Assembly (NCBI GenBank): GCA_000934455.1
Contig: KN883911.1
Span: forward strand, 10,576 to 39,754
Direction of reading: 5' to 3'
Source of the DNA: Apostichopus parvimensis
Taxonomy: Eukaryota > Echinodermata > Holothuroidea > Aspidochirotida > Stichopodidae
Length of the DNA stretch: 29,179 bases
The translations under genes were made by a program, and so were the position numbers. This document shows positions 1 to 10,696 of the stretch, piece after piece (the stretch's first letter is position 1; each line of letters begins with the position of its first letter). Below the pieces are notes generated by a model. It saw only the letters and a program-made list of their open reading frames with translations. It did no database searches and was not told the origin of the DNA.

Positions 1-2
1 TA

Positions 3-218
3 TCGAATCTTCTAACCCAGACTCAACTCCCTTCTTATTCACAGATTGAAATGATTTGTGACGTCCCTAGAAGTCACGTCACCATATTGAAATCAGATAT
101 TTTCCCATTAGTGTTTCTTATAATTACAACTTTTGTTTACATGTGCATTCAATGGAAAAAAATAATGCGTCATTTGAATCCATTACAGTGGTTGGAATAC
201 ATGACCAACAGGCACTAG
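3..218 (+). CDS. Candidate terminal exon with a hydrophobic segment (weak)
   Basis: One frame is open from the window edge to a TAG at 216-218, 71 codons. A pyrimidine-rich tract ending in CAG at 42-44 would be a good splice acceptor, giving an in-frame exon from 45. The translation contains a hydrophobic stretch (IFPLVFLIITTFVYMCI) followed by basic residues (QWKK), which resembles a membrane helix with a positive inner flank, then about 17 more residues to the stop. This would suit the last exon of a gene lying mostly left of the window. I recognise no family. Open frames of this length arise by chance in AT-rich DNA, and AT-rich codons readily give hydrophobic residues, so the call is weak. 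It could equally be noncoding. Confidence 0.18.
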   Translation, partial: SNLLTQTQLPSYSQIEMICDVPRSHVTILKSDIFPLVFLIITTFVYMCIQWKKIMRHLNPLQWLEYMTNRH

Positions 219-1998
219 ATCCCGATATAACTGTTTCAGTGATATTACGAATGGTTGTTGATAAGCAAATGCATCTAGTAGAGGAAGGTTATATATTCGC
301 CATCATTTGTCAACTTTTTTAAATGCTTATATCGACATAATTAAAAAAAAAGAAAAGCGGAATGATGTTAAATGATGTTGACTTACTGTTCCTGCTTCAT
401 CTAGGTCATTCAATCAAATCCCAGTCTTTCACGTATCCTATTGAAGACCCTCTAAATAAGAGAAAAATAAGACACAAATTGAAGGCACTGTATAGGAACA
501 ATCAACTATACACAAAAGACCAAAAGTAGTTACTAACGCAACCTTTCTTTTAGACCTCAGTATAACCTAACTTTATATGGTTTATTCTTTCTCTAATCTT
601 TAGCCATTCAGACTCACGTTTTTAGCTTTAGTAGTGGCTTTCGAGTTGAAAGAGGCATACAGGACGACTTTAGACACAATTATATACTGTTAATATGCTG
701 TAGAGTGTTATGAAACACTGTTAGCAGTTCAGGGAGTAATTATATTACACAGTTAATGTTTAAGAAGTGACACTATACACATATGTGGCTCATCGATGAT
801 CGTGGCTGGACTACTTAGTCTAACACACAGACCCTTAACTTTAGATCAGTTCCTTAGATGCAACAAAACATCAATGGGAAACCTACGAGCTTAATGACAT
901 CCAATGACAACTTTGCAATTCATTACAGATTGGAAAATGACAGATGTCATCAAAGGGTGCATTGTTGTCTGTATAAAGTTAAAACATGTTTGGATTGATT
1001 AATTATAATTTAGAAAACAATGGATCAATACTTAAATTAGACCTGCACTGAGTAGCATACACCATCACCAATGTAACCTTAAAGGAGCGTTCCATAGATT
1101 TAGCACTTTTTAAAATTGTTATAATTTATACCAGTATGTTCTAAACAAAAACCAAGAAATTCTTGGTATCCGATCCCTTGTTTACCCCCCCCCCCCACCC
1201 ATCATCATCTACCATGAATTCAACATTCATATTAGGAGTGCTTATAGCATCACTGTTACCTTCTTTCTCTTGCTAAGTTTGGAACTTTCTGTACCCCCAA
1301 CTTGCCAAGACGAGTGAATTCATCGTATACAATTTTGCCCGTTGGGGTTTCATAGTTTTTCATGTAAGCATACAATTGTTTGCGCCAGCATTTTTAAATT
1401 TTACCACGGATACAACCAAACCTACCCAAGAATTACATGAAATGACATAGAAATTGATCAACCTGAGGCACTCTCATTATATATTCAGGAAATAAAAGTT
1501 AGTAAAATTGAGTAAATCATAATTTTTTCGGCTCTAAACATTTTCGTCGCCCGGACAGTTTTAGTTAGCGTTAATCACACACATATATCAATTAATATTT
1601 CAAAACTGTCGCACCTTGCTCCATTAATCGAAGGAATACTTGACTATTACAAGTACAAGCGCATTCACAGATTTTGCATACCATCATGTAGAAAAGTTTT
1701 CAAATTCTACAAAAAATATGATACATTCAACAATATTGTCAAAATCATGGAAATATATTGCGACGTATTCTAGATGAAACACTTTAAATCACGTGACATC
1801 AACCCATATGCGATCAAAAATTGAATCTGTATTCCTCACCTTAAGGCCTACATCGCCCTCGTAGTCACATCTCTGAAATGAAGAGAATTATATTTAACTG
1901 TGAGATAATGAAAAGATATTTAATGAGGAATTACGCAACGTTACATTTGACACAAAATGAAATTTAAAGTATATTTTACCTCCCAGTAATTGATGTTT
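219..1998. other. Noncoding stretch, no gene seen
   Basis: AT-rich sequence with stops in all frames and no recognisable protein. It holds a 12-base C run at 1185-1196 and, just before it, a 17-base palindrome with one central base at 1151-1167 (ACCAAGAA-A-TTCTTGGT). An ATCACGTGAC E-box-like site lies near 1791. Confidence 0.5.
1185..1196. repeat. C12 homopolymer
   Basis: Twelve consecutive C bases inside AT-rich DNA, followed by A and three more C. Likely length-polymorphic and error-prone in sequencing. Confidence 0.9.
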
Positions 1999-2880
1999 GA
2001 TATCCATACATACACGTTAAACATGTATTCAGTGTACGGTCAATGCATGAGATATCCATACATACACGTAACACATGTAGTATTCAGTGTACAGTCAATG
2101 CATGAGATATCCATACATACACGTTAAACATGTAGTATTCAGTGTAAGGTCATTGTATGAGATATCCATACATACAAGTAACACATGCAGTATTCAGTGT
2201 ACAGTCAATGCATGATATATTCATACATACACTTTCAACATGCAGTATTCAGTGTACAGTCAATGTATGATATATACATACATACACGTTAAACATGCAG
2301 GAATTCGGTGTAAGGTCATTGCATGAGATATCCATACATACACGTAACACATGTAGTATTCAGTGTACAGTCCATGCATGATATATCCATATATACACAA
2401 TAAATATGTAGTATTCAGTGTACGGTCAATGCATGAGGCATCCATACATACACGTTAAACATGTAGATTCAGTGTACGGTCAATGCATGAAATATTCATA
2501 CATACACTTTAAACATGCAGTATTCGATGTAAGGTCAATGCATAAGGTATCCATATATACACGTTAAACATGTTATAGTATTCAGTGTACGTTCAATGCA
2601 TGATATATCCATACATACACGTAACACATGTAGTATTCAGTGTACGGTCAATGTATCTGATATCCATATATACACGTTAAATATGCAGTATTCAGTGTAC
2701 AGTCAATGTATGATATATCCATACATACACGTTAAACATGCAGTATTCAGTGTACAGTCAATGTATCTGATATCCATACAAACACATAACACATGTAGTA
2801 TTCAGTGTACGGTCAATGTATCTGATATCCATACATACACGTTAAACATGCAGTATTCAGTGTACGGTCAATGTATGAGA
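1999..2880 (+). repeat. Minisatellite, about 16 copies of a 55-bp unit
   Basis: The motif GATATCCATACATACAC recurs with starts near 1999, 2051, 2106, 2161, 2214, 2269, 2327, 2380, 2435, 2489, 2545, 2602, 2659, 2712, 2769 and 2824, so the spacing is 52-58 bases, centred on 55. Each unit then contains CATGTAG or CATGCAG, TATTCAGTGTAC and GGTCAATGCATGA-type blocks. Two monomer subtypes are visible. One has CGTAACACATG (units starting 2051, 2161, 2327, 2602 and, slightly altered, 2769). The other has CGTTAAACATG (most of the rest). Subtypes are interspersed, as expected from unequal exchange. Because the unit is not a multiple of three, the repetitive open frame at 2596-2919 is a by-product and not a protein. 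Confidence 0.95.
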
Positions 2881-3435
2881 CAAGTTTCGTCACTGTGGTA
2901 TTTACACGGAATTAAATAGGAGGACTTCGAAACTCAGCTGTAAATGGAATGATGGATCGCTTACATTTCGAACAACCCCGTAATCAGTCACTTGTATATG
3001 TGCATATTCTATACTGTAATTATAACATTGGCTGGACTGGTATACACACTGAAGATGACAAATAGGGAGAGGAATGGCATCATGGGCAGATCTATTCTAA
3101 AGACTATCGTCACTGGACCAATGAGATGAACAGATACCTCTTGAAACCCTCGACATACGAGTCTGATTACCCTACCCGGGAATCTCCCCTATACCCCTCT
3201 CTCTTCATCGACATAGATGACACATACCTAGACATTATTTTTGCGCCTACGTCATTAGACTATAGGAATAACGAGTATGAGCTATAACCAGTATGCAATG
3301 TTTCAATGGCTTCAGTGCACTAGACTTCTGCTTGCTAGTATAACCAGAACTAGGTGTTACAATAGAAATGGCTCGAACCACCATTTTGATACAAAAACAC
3401 TATGGCATGATAAACACAGGTCAGTCTACTGTACG
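2881..3435. other. Noncoding stretch, no gene seen
   Basis: Single-copy-looking sequence between two repeat arrays. No convincing coding frame, RNA gene or mobile element was found. Confidence 0.45.
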
Positions 3436-3705
3436 TGGCTATACACACCTCCACCAAAAACAATAGGGGTATTGACTCAATGATATGAATCCACACACCA
3501 AGTATTAGAGGTATCCACGATTTCCATCGTTAGATATCATGTGCAAGGTTTTTCAGAGTTTCACCTCTGGTGACCTCAAAGGAGATTTGACCTCACATGT
3601 GAACAACAGGATTCTTGTACTCAATATTGCAAATCCAAATACCATGTATGAAAAGTATCCATGATTTTTTAGCATGAGAAATCATATTTTCAAGGTTTTC
3701 AGGCC
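3436..3705 (+). repeat. Two diverged units of a 143-bp repeat family
   Basis: Matching landmarks repeat at a distance of 143 bases. CAATAGG-type sequence lies at 3461 and 3604, and ATCAT followed by CAAGG lies near 3535 and 3678. In each unit the order is an ACAATAGG block, then TACTCAAT-like, then an ATATCRTG-like block with CAAGGTTTTC, then CTCTGGTGACC and a GACCTC block. The same ordered landmarks make up the better preserved array at 5056-5650 on the same strand, so this is an older outlier of the same family. The small open frame ending at 3483 overlaps the repeat and is not a gene. Confidence 0.7.
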
Positions 3706-5055
3706 TCGACAAATATTTTTAAAAGTACCCGCTATTTAGCGACCGTGACTAAAAATCTACTCGTCATATTTACACTCGCAACTAGGCCTATGGTTGTTGT
3801 TAAAGTCTCCAAAGTACAGATCTGCAACATCAATACTTTCTATGAACAAATATTAGGCAGTTAGGCAGATACATGGTGCTACGTAATTGCGCCTTTGAAA
3901 GTCATGTTTCTTTGCAGTATGAAATTTAAACTTTTTTGCACCAAAAGTAAGTGTTGAATAAAGCAAAACATGTCCCAGAATCTTAAATAAGCAGCTAGGC
4001 GTAATGTTATGTATTAAACAATTTATAGTTAAACATCTATAAAAAACACCTACGAAGATAGCTTGGCTTCATTTATATTATGGCTCCTATATTATTAGGT
4101 ATATACTATATACAGTAGCTAGGTATGCGCGAGTCCTAAGACTATACAGTATACCTTACTGCTAATTTGAACCGCTACTCGATTAGCGCGACTTCGTACA
4201 TTTGCCCCGTTATTTATCTTGGCTATTAGCTACAGATTGATGCGCGAAAAAATATCGCTATTAATCCATTACACTGCCTAAATGAAAGCGATCTTTTACG
4301 CAATGACAATCTGAGGTTGTAAGAGCATTTGTCTTCGAAAAATCCTAGCACAACAACAGCAAACTTGTCTCAAAACTCCTTAAACTGTTCTACACGAATT
4401 ATGACTGATAGCCAGTAGGAAAATGCCTTCAGAAATAATTAAGGAGATGTTTAGCCAAGCTTAAGTGTATTGGTATTCTGACTGGTATTCTTCTCGTTGT
4501 TGTGTTAACAAACCCTATTCTACCCAACCGTTGCTGGCCTAGACAACATACAATTGCTCACAGGCCTAGTTAGATTTGTTCAAGTTGTCCCAAAATCATA
4601 AACGTGACGAAAGTCGAACGTAACTTTTAAGGCCAAGCTATGCTGAAACTCGTGGAAGAGACTACACAAATTGATATCAAATGCCGATCCAGACAAACGC
4701 TCGTAAACTCACTGCCAAGCTGAGACCGTTTTACACAATTATTTCGCATTGAGATTGGTCATAGTAAAATATATATCTAGACGAACTGTTAAGTTTCATA
4801 AACGCAGCCTGGTAACGAAACTGCAACCAACGTGAAATAAATACGACGGAAAACGTCCAATAGAACCGCTATACTACAAAAGAGTACACCTGTTTGCACG
4901 CAAAGTAAGGCTTCCGAGCGGCAAGTTGAAGCCAATGCAAATATGTTCAAGTTTCAGTTCTGAGTTTTATATTCTACGGATGCCCATAAGCTCATTTCCA
5001 ATTGCCAATAGCCTCCTATTCGTATTAGGTGTAACGCACATGTTATCTGATAGGC
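3706..5055. other. Noncoding stretch between two arrays of one repeat family
   Basis: No gene seen. The stretch separates the 3.4-kb and 5.1-kb arrays of the same 143-bp family. It may be unrelated flank, or DNA inserted into a once longer array. Open frames here are short and overlap on both strands. Confidence 0.4.
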
Positions 5056-5650
5056 TGGTCGAGATACGGTGGCTTATAAAACAAGGTTTCCACAATTTGG
5101 CGTCTGGTGACTCCAAATGACCTTTGACCTCAATGAAATACTGTACTGGACGTGTCACAACTACATACTGAATATGAGATTCGTCCATCCTTCCCTTTTT
5201 GAGTTATCGTGTTTACAAGGTGTTCACAAGTTGACCTCTAGTGACCCCAAATGGACTTGGACCTCCACCAAAAACAATAGGGATCTTGAACTCAATGTGG
5301 TACTCCTTGACACGACATACGAGATTTATCCAAGCTTTTCTTCTTGAGATATCGTGTTTACAAGGTTTAAACAATTTGACCCCTGGTGCCCCAAATGACC
5401 TTTCACCTCCACAAAAAAACATAGGCTTTTGCTCCTTAATGTAGTACTTTTACTCACGAAATATGAGATTGGTCCACGCTTACCTCCTTGAGATATCGTG
5501 TTTACAAAGTTTACACTATTTGTCCCCTGTTGACTCCAAATGACCTTTGAACTCCGCACAAAACTATAGGGTTCTTTTACTTAACGTGGTACTTATATAC
5601 ACCAAATATTAGCTTGGTCCAAGCTTCCCTTGAGATATCGTGTTTGCAAG
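5056..5650 (+). repeat. Tandem array, about four copies of a 143-bp unit
   Basis: The block GAGATATCGTGTTTACAAGG (or close variants) starts at 5061, 5201, 5346, 5490 and 5632, with spacings of 140, 145, 144 and 142. Within each unit follow CAATTTGNCCYCTGGTG, CCAAATGACCTTTGACCTC, an A-rich ACAAAAAACAATAGG block, GTGGTACT, ATGAGATTGGTCCA and a short pyrimidine tract. Four small overlapping open frames on the two strands in this interval are products of the repeat. Repeats of this general kind, with a TGACCTTTGACC core, are common in marine invertebrate genomes and often sit inside nonautonomous transposons. I cannot see terminal inverted repeats here. Confidence 0.88.
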
Positions 5651-5657
5651 CGAGGCG

Positions 5658-5695
5658 TCACACACACACACACACGTGCATACACGCACACAAGC
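5658..5695. repeat. CA-rich microsatellite at the end of the 143-bp array
   Basis: A (CA)n run, then ACGTGCATACACGCACACA, directly follows the last partial 143-bp unit. The abrupt junction suggests that the microsatellite belongs to the same element as the array. Confidence 0.75.
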
Positions 5696-7314
5696 CAACC
5701 TGATTACATCGGTGCTGTGCTACTACCAAGGAACCAATAAAATCATCATGACATTATTTTCTTTACCTTGCTGCAATATTCATTAAAATAGAAGCACTTG
5801 AACCATTTTCACAGATTATTTGCAGTAACATAATTTTTCAAGAATTTAATAACCTTTTACTTTCTTGTATTTAAATTCGTATTGATGTACGTATTTTTAT
5901 ATTTCTCAGTCTTTGGTTCTTTTGTTTATGAAACTTTGGAATTGTTTAATGGTGATAAATCAAATGAACAATATATGCGCCGGATATTTGTAATGGATTC
6001 GAGTAAGATATTTTTTACGGAAGCTATAAGTAAACATATTATTTGTTTAACGGTATAGCAATATTATAGTAGGAACTATGAATCTGACCGCTTGTTTTAG
6101 CCTCAGCAGGATTTTAGAATAGAAACAACTTCAGCCCTTATTCTTACATGTATAAGAAGGTGAAGCTAGTATGTATATATGTTATGAAAAATTTGATAGG
6201 TGTTATTTAAGTTCCGATGCTGGATAAAGAGCAACCAGATTTCAAATGAGTTCAAGCATCTATCAAACTTATAATATAATCATCAAACTGATGAAAGCTA
6301 TTGAGTGCTATTTGATGGCAATTAAGTCGATTCTGTTAACAGCTATGTAAATGTTACATCCGTTAAGTTATACTTGTCATCCAACCATTGCTTTAAACGG
6401 ATCATCCAGCTTCCCCAAAGGAGAGTCTACTGTACATCTAAGATACATTTAAACAAAATGCAGAAAGCAACATACGGCAAAGGCTAAGCATATATATAGC
6501 CGTGACGCAGTATCTTGAAAAAAAAAAAACAGATTCTTGTGCGTGATCTTTTTCACCATTGTGTTCGTATATAGCGTCACAACATAAGTGTCTAGTTCTC
6601 TGGTTACCATGGTATCTAGACAACAGAACGAAGCAGTAATTGCCCCCACATACTGACTGGTATTATGGTCGTGTTGTGTAAATGTGCGTGGAAAGTGATT
6701 TTATCACAGCTCCACCGAATCATCGGTAATGATTTACTCCACAGGGCGAATCTGGAGCTAATAAACAAATGTATTTGCAAAATCTTCTTCTTACAGTTTA
6801 TTCCAAATCACGAATATAATATTTTCACAAATTTTAAAATAGTCTTCAATTTTCTTTCATTTTATCAATATATGTATACACTCTTCCTTCTTAATATCAA
6901 TCGCCAAAATGTCCAGCATTTGCACTCTGGAAAACAGTGAGTCGGATGTTCACAAGCTATTTCGTTTATATATGCACGCCACACACAAATAATAGGCAAT
7001 AAAAGCCAGTTTCTGGTATGATTTTAAAACCATACAAAGAACAACAATGTTGAATCGCGCTGCCTCGCATCGGTCACCATCCGTTACACTACCAGTTCAC
7101 CCTCATTTCTGACCTAGAAACTACAGGTATTTAATGTCCTATACACATTAGTGTACGTGGAACCGTCGCAGGAACATTTACCTTGATAAATTTGAGTTAA
7201 TAATTGAGTAAGATTGAACTTAGAAGAATGAGTAGCAAAAGTGCACTTCTGTACTTTGTGCTGTTTTGGCTACAATCTGCTGGTAGCAAACTTGACCGTT
7301 AAAGGAATGAGTAG
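5696..7314. other. Noncoding stretch, no gene seen
   Basis: AT-rich sequence. A 91-residue open frame at 6665-6940 and two overlapping ones at 6438-6649 have no family signature, no clear splice sites and unremarkable composition, so I do not call them. A run of ten A bases is near 6520. Confidence 0.4.
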
Positions 7315-7830
7315 GAATTGAAAAAATAATGTTACTTTAGTCCACCTGGGAAGATTAAAGTAAGTTTTTTAACAAAAAAATATCTATGACACTTAATTTA
7401 TGGGACACAAATTGTCTAAATCTGGTTCAAAGACAAATAATTCACTAATCATGAGCAGTCACGTGATTGTGACGATATATCTAGATATCTTAGTTAGTTG
7501 CAGGGTATCCAATAATTCTGCAAATATTTCACGGTTTGGTCAATTGACAACCTATGACGTAATAGACAGCTTTAGTTAATGGAAGATCAACTTCTCCTTA
7601 CACCAGAGAAAACGAAAAAAAAATAGCATAACAAGTGAAACCATGGAGCCTGCTACAAAGACAAACATGCAAGGGCAGCTACAGTAAGCTACAGGGTCGG
7701 CTAAACGGACTGTTTTTACGACCGTTGTATGTGCCATGATGAACATTTGCCCCGAAATTAAATGAACATAAACAAGAACGGTGCAACATGATAAAAAGCA
7801 TTCTACGGTTTCATATTTAATGTACATCGA
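7315..7830 (+). repeat. Diverged direct duplication, copy A
   Basis: This segment matches copy B (about 8530-9290) in collinear order. Shared landmarks include AGTTGCAGGG (7496 and 8731), CAGTCACGTGATTG versus CAGTCAAGTGATTG (near 7456 and 8691), GCTACAGTAAG (7678 and 9154), TAAACGGACTGTT (7702 and 9178) and CATTCTACGGTTTCAT (7799 and 9266). The offset is 1235 bases in the left part and about 1467-1476 in the right part, so B has a net gain of about 241 bases in the middle. The minus-strand open frame at 7576-7869 is not kept in copy B, where the matching sequence has stops and indels, so the homology looks noncoding. Confidence 0.8.
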
Positions 7831-8529
7831 GATGGTGACGTGAAAGCGGGATATGTTCAGTACATTCATTTAGGTGAAGACATTATTTGATTAAGATATT
7901 TGTTAATGTCATTGTTTTTTTACTACAGCTAAGTTTTTGGTTCAGAAGATTAATACCAATGTTTCACGAGGATTTATAGTGGTATGTTAGAAACATTAAG
8001 CAGCGTCGGTTAGGTCAGTTATGTCGTTTAAAGTCATACACGCTACTAGTGTTCTACTAAATGTTGAAATGATATGCTTAGTTGTTAATTATCATACCGA
8101 TGCTCGTGATTTACTTACAGACTTTTATCTCAAAAATATACTTTAAAGATATGTATTTCTGTTCACTTCAAGATTTTTATGAGATTGTTTCTACGTTTGG
8201 TATAAACGTGATACAAAAGTTTACGTGAGTTGTTCCTCTATTATTTAACGCCCTCAACACTCCACCCAATCCTAGCCCCAACAATAAGTAATGAATGAGA
8301 CCGGAAGGTCCGGGTGTGGCAATAGACTATCCTAAACACTTGAAGACAATTATCAAGATAAAATAAACAATCAGCAGATGACAAATTATGAATATTTAAA
8401 TCAGATTACCAGTTACCGACTATACTGTAGTTGGAACAACTCCGCTCCAACCCCCACCCCGGATCCTGACGCCTTCAAAATCGTCTCATGTATGTACATT
8501 TGTGTCTGTTCAAAATACGCGGGAAATAA
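7831..8529. other. Spacer between the two duplicated segments
   Basis: No gene, RNA or repeat was recognised. It separates copy A from copy B of the duplication. Confidence 0.4.
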
Positions 8530-9290
8530 TACGATATATGTTACTTGATTTCACAAAATCACACCAGGAAAGATGAGAGTAGGTAGAGATATTAAAGGTT
8601 GGAAACATACAAATAAAACATGACAATAAATTGGTGGGACGCGATATTGTCTGAATCTGATAAAATGATAAATAACTCACTAGTTAGTAGCAGTCAAGTG
8701 ATTGAAACAACATATTTAGATCTCTTAATAAGTTGCAGGGCTATCCAGTTATGTTGAATAGTATATGGATTGGTCAACGTTATAACCTATTCCGTAGCAT
8801 GCAGTTGTATTTGATTTTATTAAAACGACTTAATGCTCAACATTATTTGAGTTAAACACTAAAATGGATAGAAATCAACTGAAAATAAGTTTTCTAGAGT
8901 CAAATTCCACATACATCTGTTTCTATTACTAACTTCCAAATTTACCCCATCACCATCCTGTGCATTGCATTTGACCAATTCGCAAAGTACCATAGAAATG
9001 GTAAAATTTAATTTGATTAGTAATTACTTGAATCAAGACCAACGTTTTAAAGTAATATATCTGTTAGTGTTATAATGCTGCATGGAAGACCCACGTCTCA
9101 CACCAACAGAAACACCTAAATACCTAAACATGACCTGTTAAAACCAGGGAGCTGCTACAGTAAGATACATGGTCAGTTAAACGGACTGTTACGACTGTTG
9201 TTATGTGTTATGATGAACAATTACACAGAACTTACACGAACAGACCTGTTCAATATGATTTATAACATTCTACGGTTTCATCTCAGAATA
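8530..9290 (+). repeat. Diverged direct duplication, copy B with extra internal DNA
   Basis: Collinear with copy A (7315-7830) on the same strand, with the anchors given there. Between the left block, which ends near 8795, and the right block, which begins near 9080, lie roughly 241 more bases than in copy A. The CACGTG core of copy A at 7459-7464 reads CAAGTG here. Either an old local duplication or two insertions of one dispersed repeat would fit. I cannot tell these apart without the rest of the genome. Confidence 0.8.
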
Positions 9291-9949
9291 AACCTGAAGT
9301 TTATTGGATGAAAATTCACAACCACGAATATTAGTAACAGCATGTGTCAAAAACGTTTGTACAATATATAGCAAATCTGTTCAAAAGGCAATCTTTTAGC
9401 TATAGCTATATGTTTGAAATATCAAACTGAAATAAAAATTGTACGGGTGTGTCAATATAGAACTAATGAGATTCATTTAGACCATGTTCGCACGCAAGAT
9501 TCCATCCGCTCTCTCCAACCCCCCCCCCCCCCCCTTGGAAGTAGGAGTGGGAAGATGTCTGAAAGTTCTTTATTTACATCAGAACTTCAAATATTACCAG
9601 CAGCACGTAAACTTCACAGATAATGTATCCTTATATTGATTTATTTACACTTATTGGGGACTGAAAACAGTGCTAGGGCAGCATAGCGTAAACAAGCTGA
9701 CCAGACTTGCATTATGAGCAATAGCTAAATGAAAGGTGATCAAACTCTTTACCTGCCATTGACCGGTTTGTAGATTCAGACGACGATACTTGTCAATGCC
9801 GATATGATTCCAAACTGATGAAAAACATAAGAGAGTTATAAGAGAGATATGTTAATGATAAATTCATACTTAATCTTTATAGTTCTGGTATGAAATTATA
9901 AACAATATATTCACGAGATTTATGTTGGCTCTCGATGATAACTTCATAT
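9291..9949. other. Noncoding stretch with a C16 run
   Basis: No gene seen. A run of 16 C bases sits at 9519-9534 inside a short open frame (9414-9623) that is interrupted in sense by the proline run this creates. I do not call that frame a gene. Confidence 0.4.
9519..9534. repeat. C16 homopolymer
   Basis: Sixteen consecutive C bases, followed by TTGG. Probably length-variable. Confidence 0.9.
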
Positions 9950-10195
9950 TAGCTGAGTAATCACTCTAGTTGATTCCTTAATTTTGATCGTATTAGTTTG
10001 CTATCGTTATCATATCAGTAATATAGCTGATCAGTTTACAATCCTTATATCTCAGTCAGATTACCGATCAGTTAACTATCATGATCATCTTGGTTTTATA
10101 CCTGATCAGTTTATAATTATTATCCGCTTAGTTATAAAACCAATCAGGTTAGAATTGTTTCATCTCATTAATATATCTGATCAATTATACAAAAT
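9950..10195 (+). repeat. Degenerate 38-bp tandem repeat built on TGATCA
   Basis: The block CTGATCAGTTTA(C/T)AAT or a variant starts at about 10027, 10064, 10102, 10140 and 10178, a spacing of 37-38 bases. Weaker remnants lie to the left. Every unit has an AT-rich tail. A 9-base inverted repeat, GGTTTTATA at 10092-10100 and TATAAAACC at 10133-10141, brackets one unit. The 85-residue open frame across 9984-10241 simply reads through this repeat and is not supported as a gene. Confidence 0.7.
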
Positions 10196-10680
10196 GAAAG
10201 CATATGCTCATATTCAAACAGAAACTAATTTTGGACTATAATTAAGAAACCAAATCATGATAGTCGAGTATTTGATGCTCAGACCAAGAATGTTAAGCCA
10301 TTAGACGATGAACGGATCAGAGAACACTCAACATCAGTGACGTCATCACAAATCACGAGAGCCACAATTAAACACTATTTATAAAACATTGTGAAAAGCA
10401 AAAAGGGGATTTGTTTAATAGCAAATTTATGTCAAAGAATATGTATATGTCAAAGAATAAACAAAACATTTTCATAACAACGTAACAAGTCTCCATGTAA
10501 GAGGACTGCTGGATCTAATATCATTTCAGTTCGGTAATGGAAGGTTATTTTGGTTTTACCTTCAGGGTTTCTTTGTTTAATGTTCTTCAAACTGTACTAA
10601 GAATAAATCGTAGGTGTAGGAACACTGTGCAGGTGACAGCTGATACCTCGCTTTACAAATTGGATAGGAATATGTATTGT

Positions 10681-10696
10681 GGGGGGGGGGGGGGGG
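10681..10696. repeat. G16 homopolymer
   Basis: Sixteen consecutive G bases. The glycine run in the overlapping 63-residue open frame comes from this, which argues against that frame being a gene. Confidence 0.9.

Noticed and set aside
2596-2919. 107-codon repetitive open frame that could pass for a repeat protein
   Set aside because: It lies within the 55-bp minisatellite. The period is not a multiple of three, so successive units are read in different frames, and the protein periodicity is an artefact.
4926-5559. Overlapping short frames on both strands
   Set aside because: Most of this cluster falls on the 143-bp repeat array. The peptides simply restate the repeat and have no known domain.
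7576-7869. 97-codon minus-strand frame with Cys-rich hydrophobic segments
   Set aside because: The homologous sequence in copy B (to about 9290) has stops and indels in this frame, so it has not been kept as protein.
9984-10241. 85-codon hydrophobic frame
   Set aside because: It reads through the degenerate 38-bp TGATCA repeat; the low-complexity composition explains its length.
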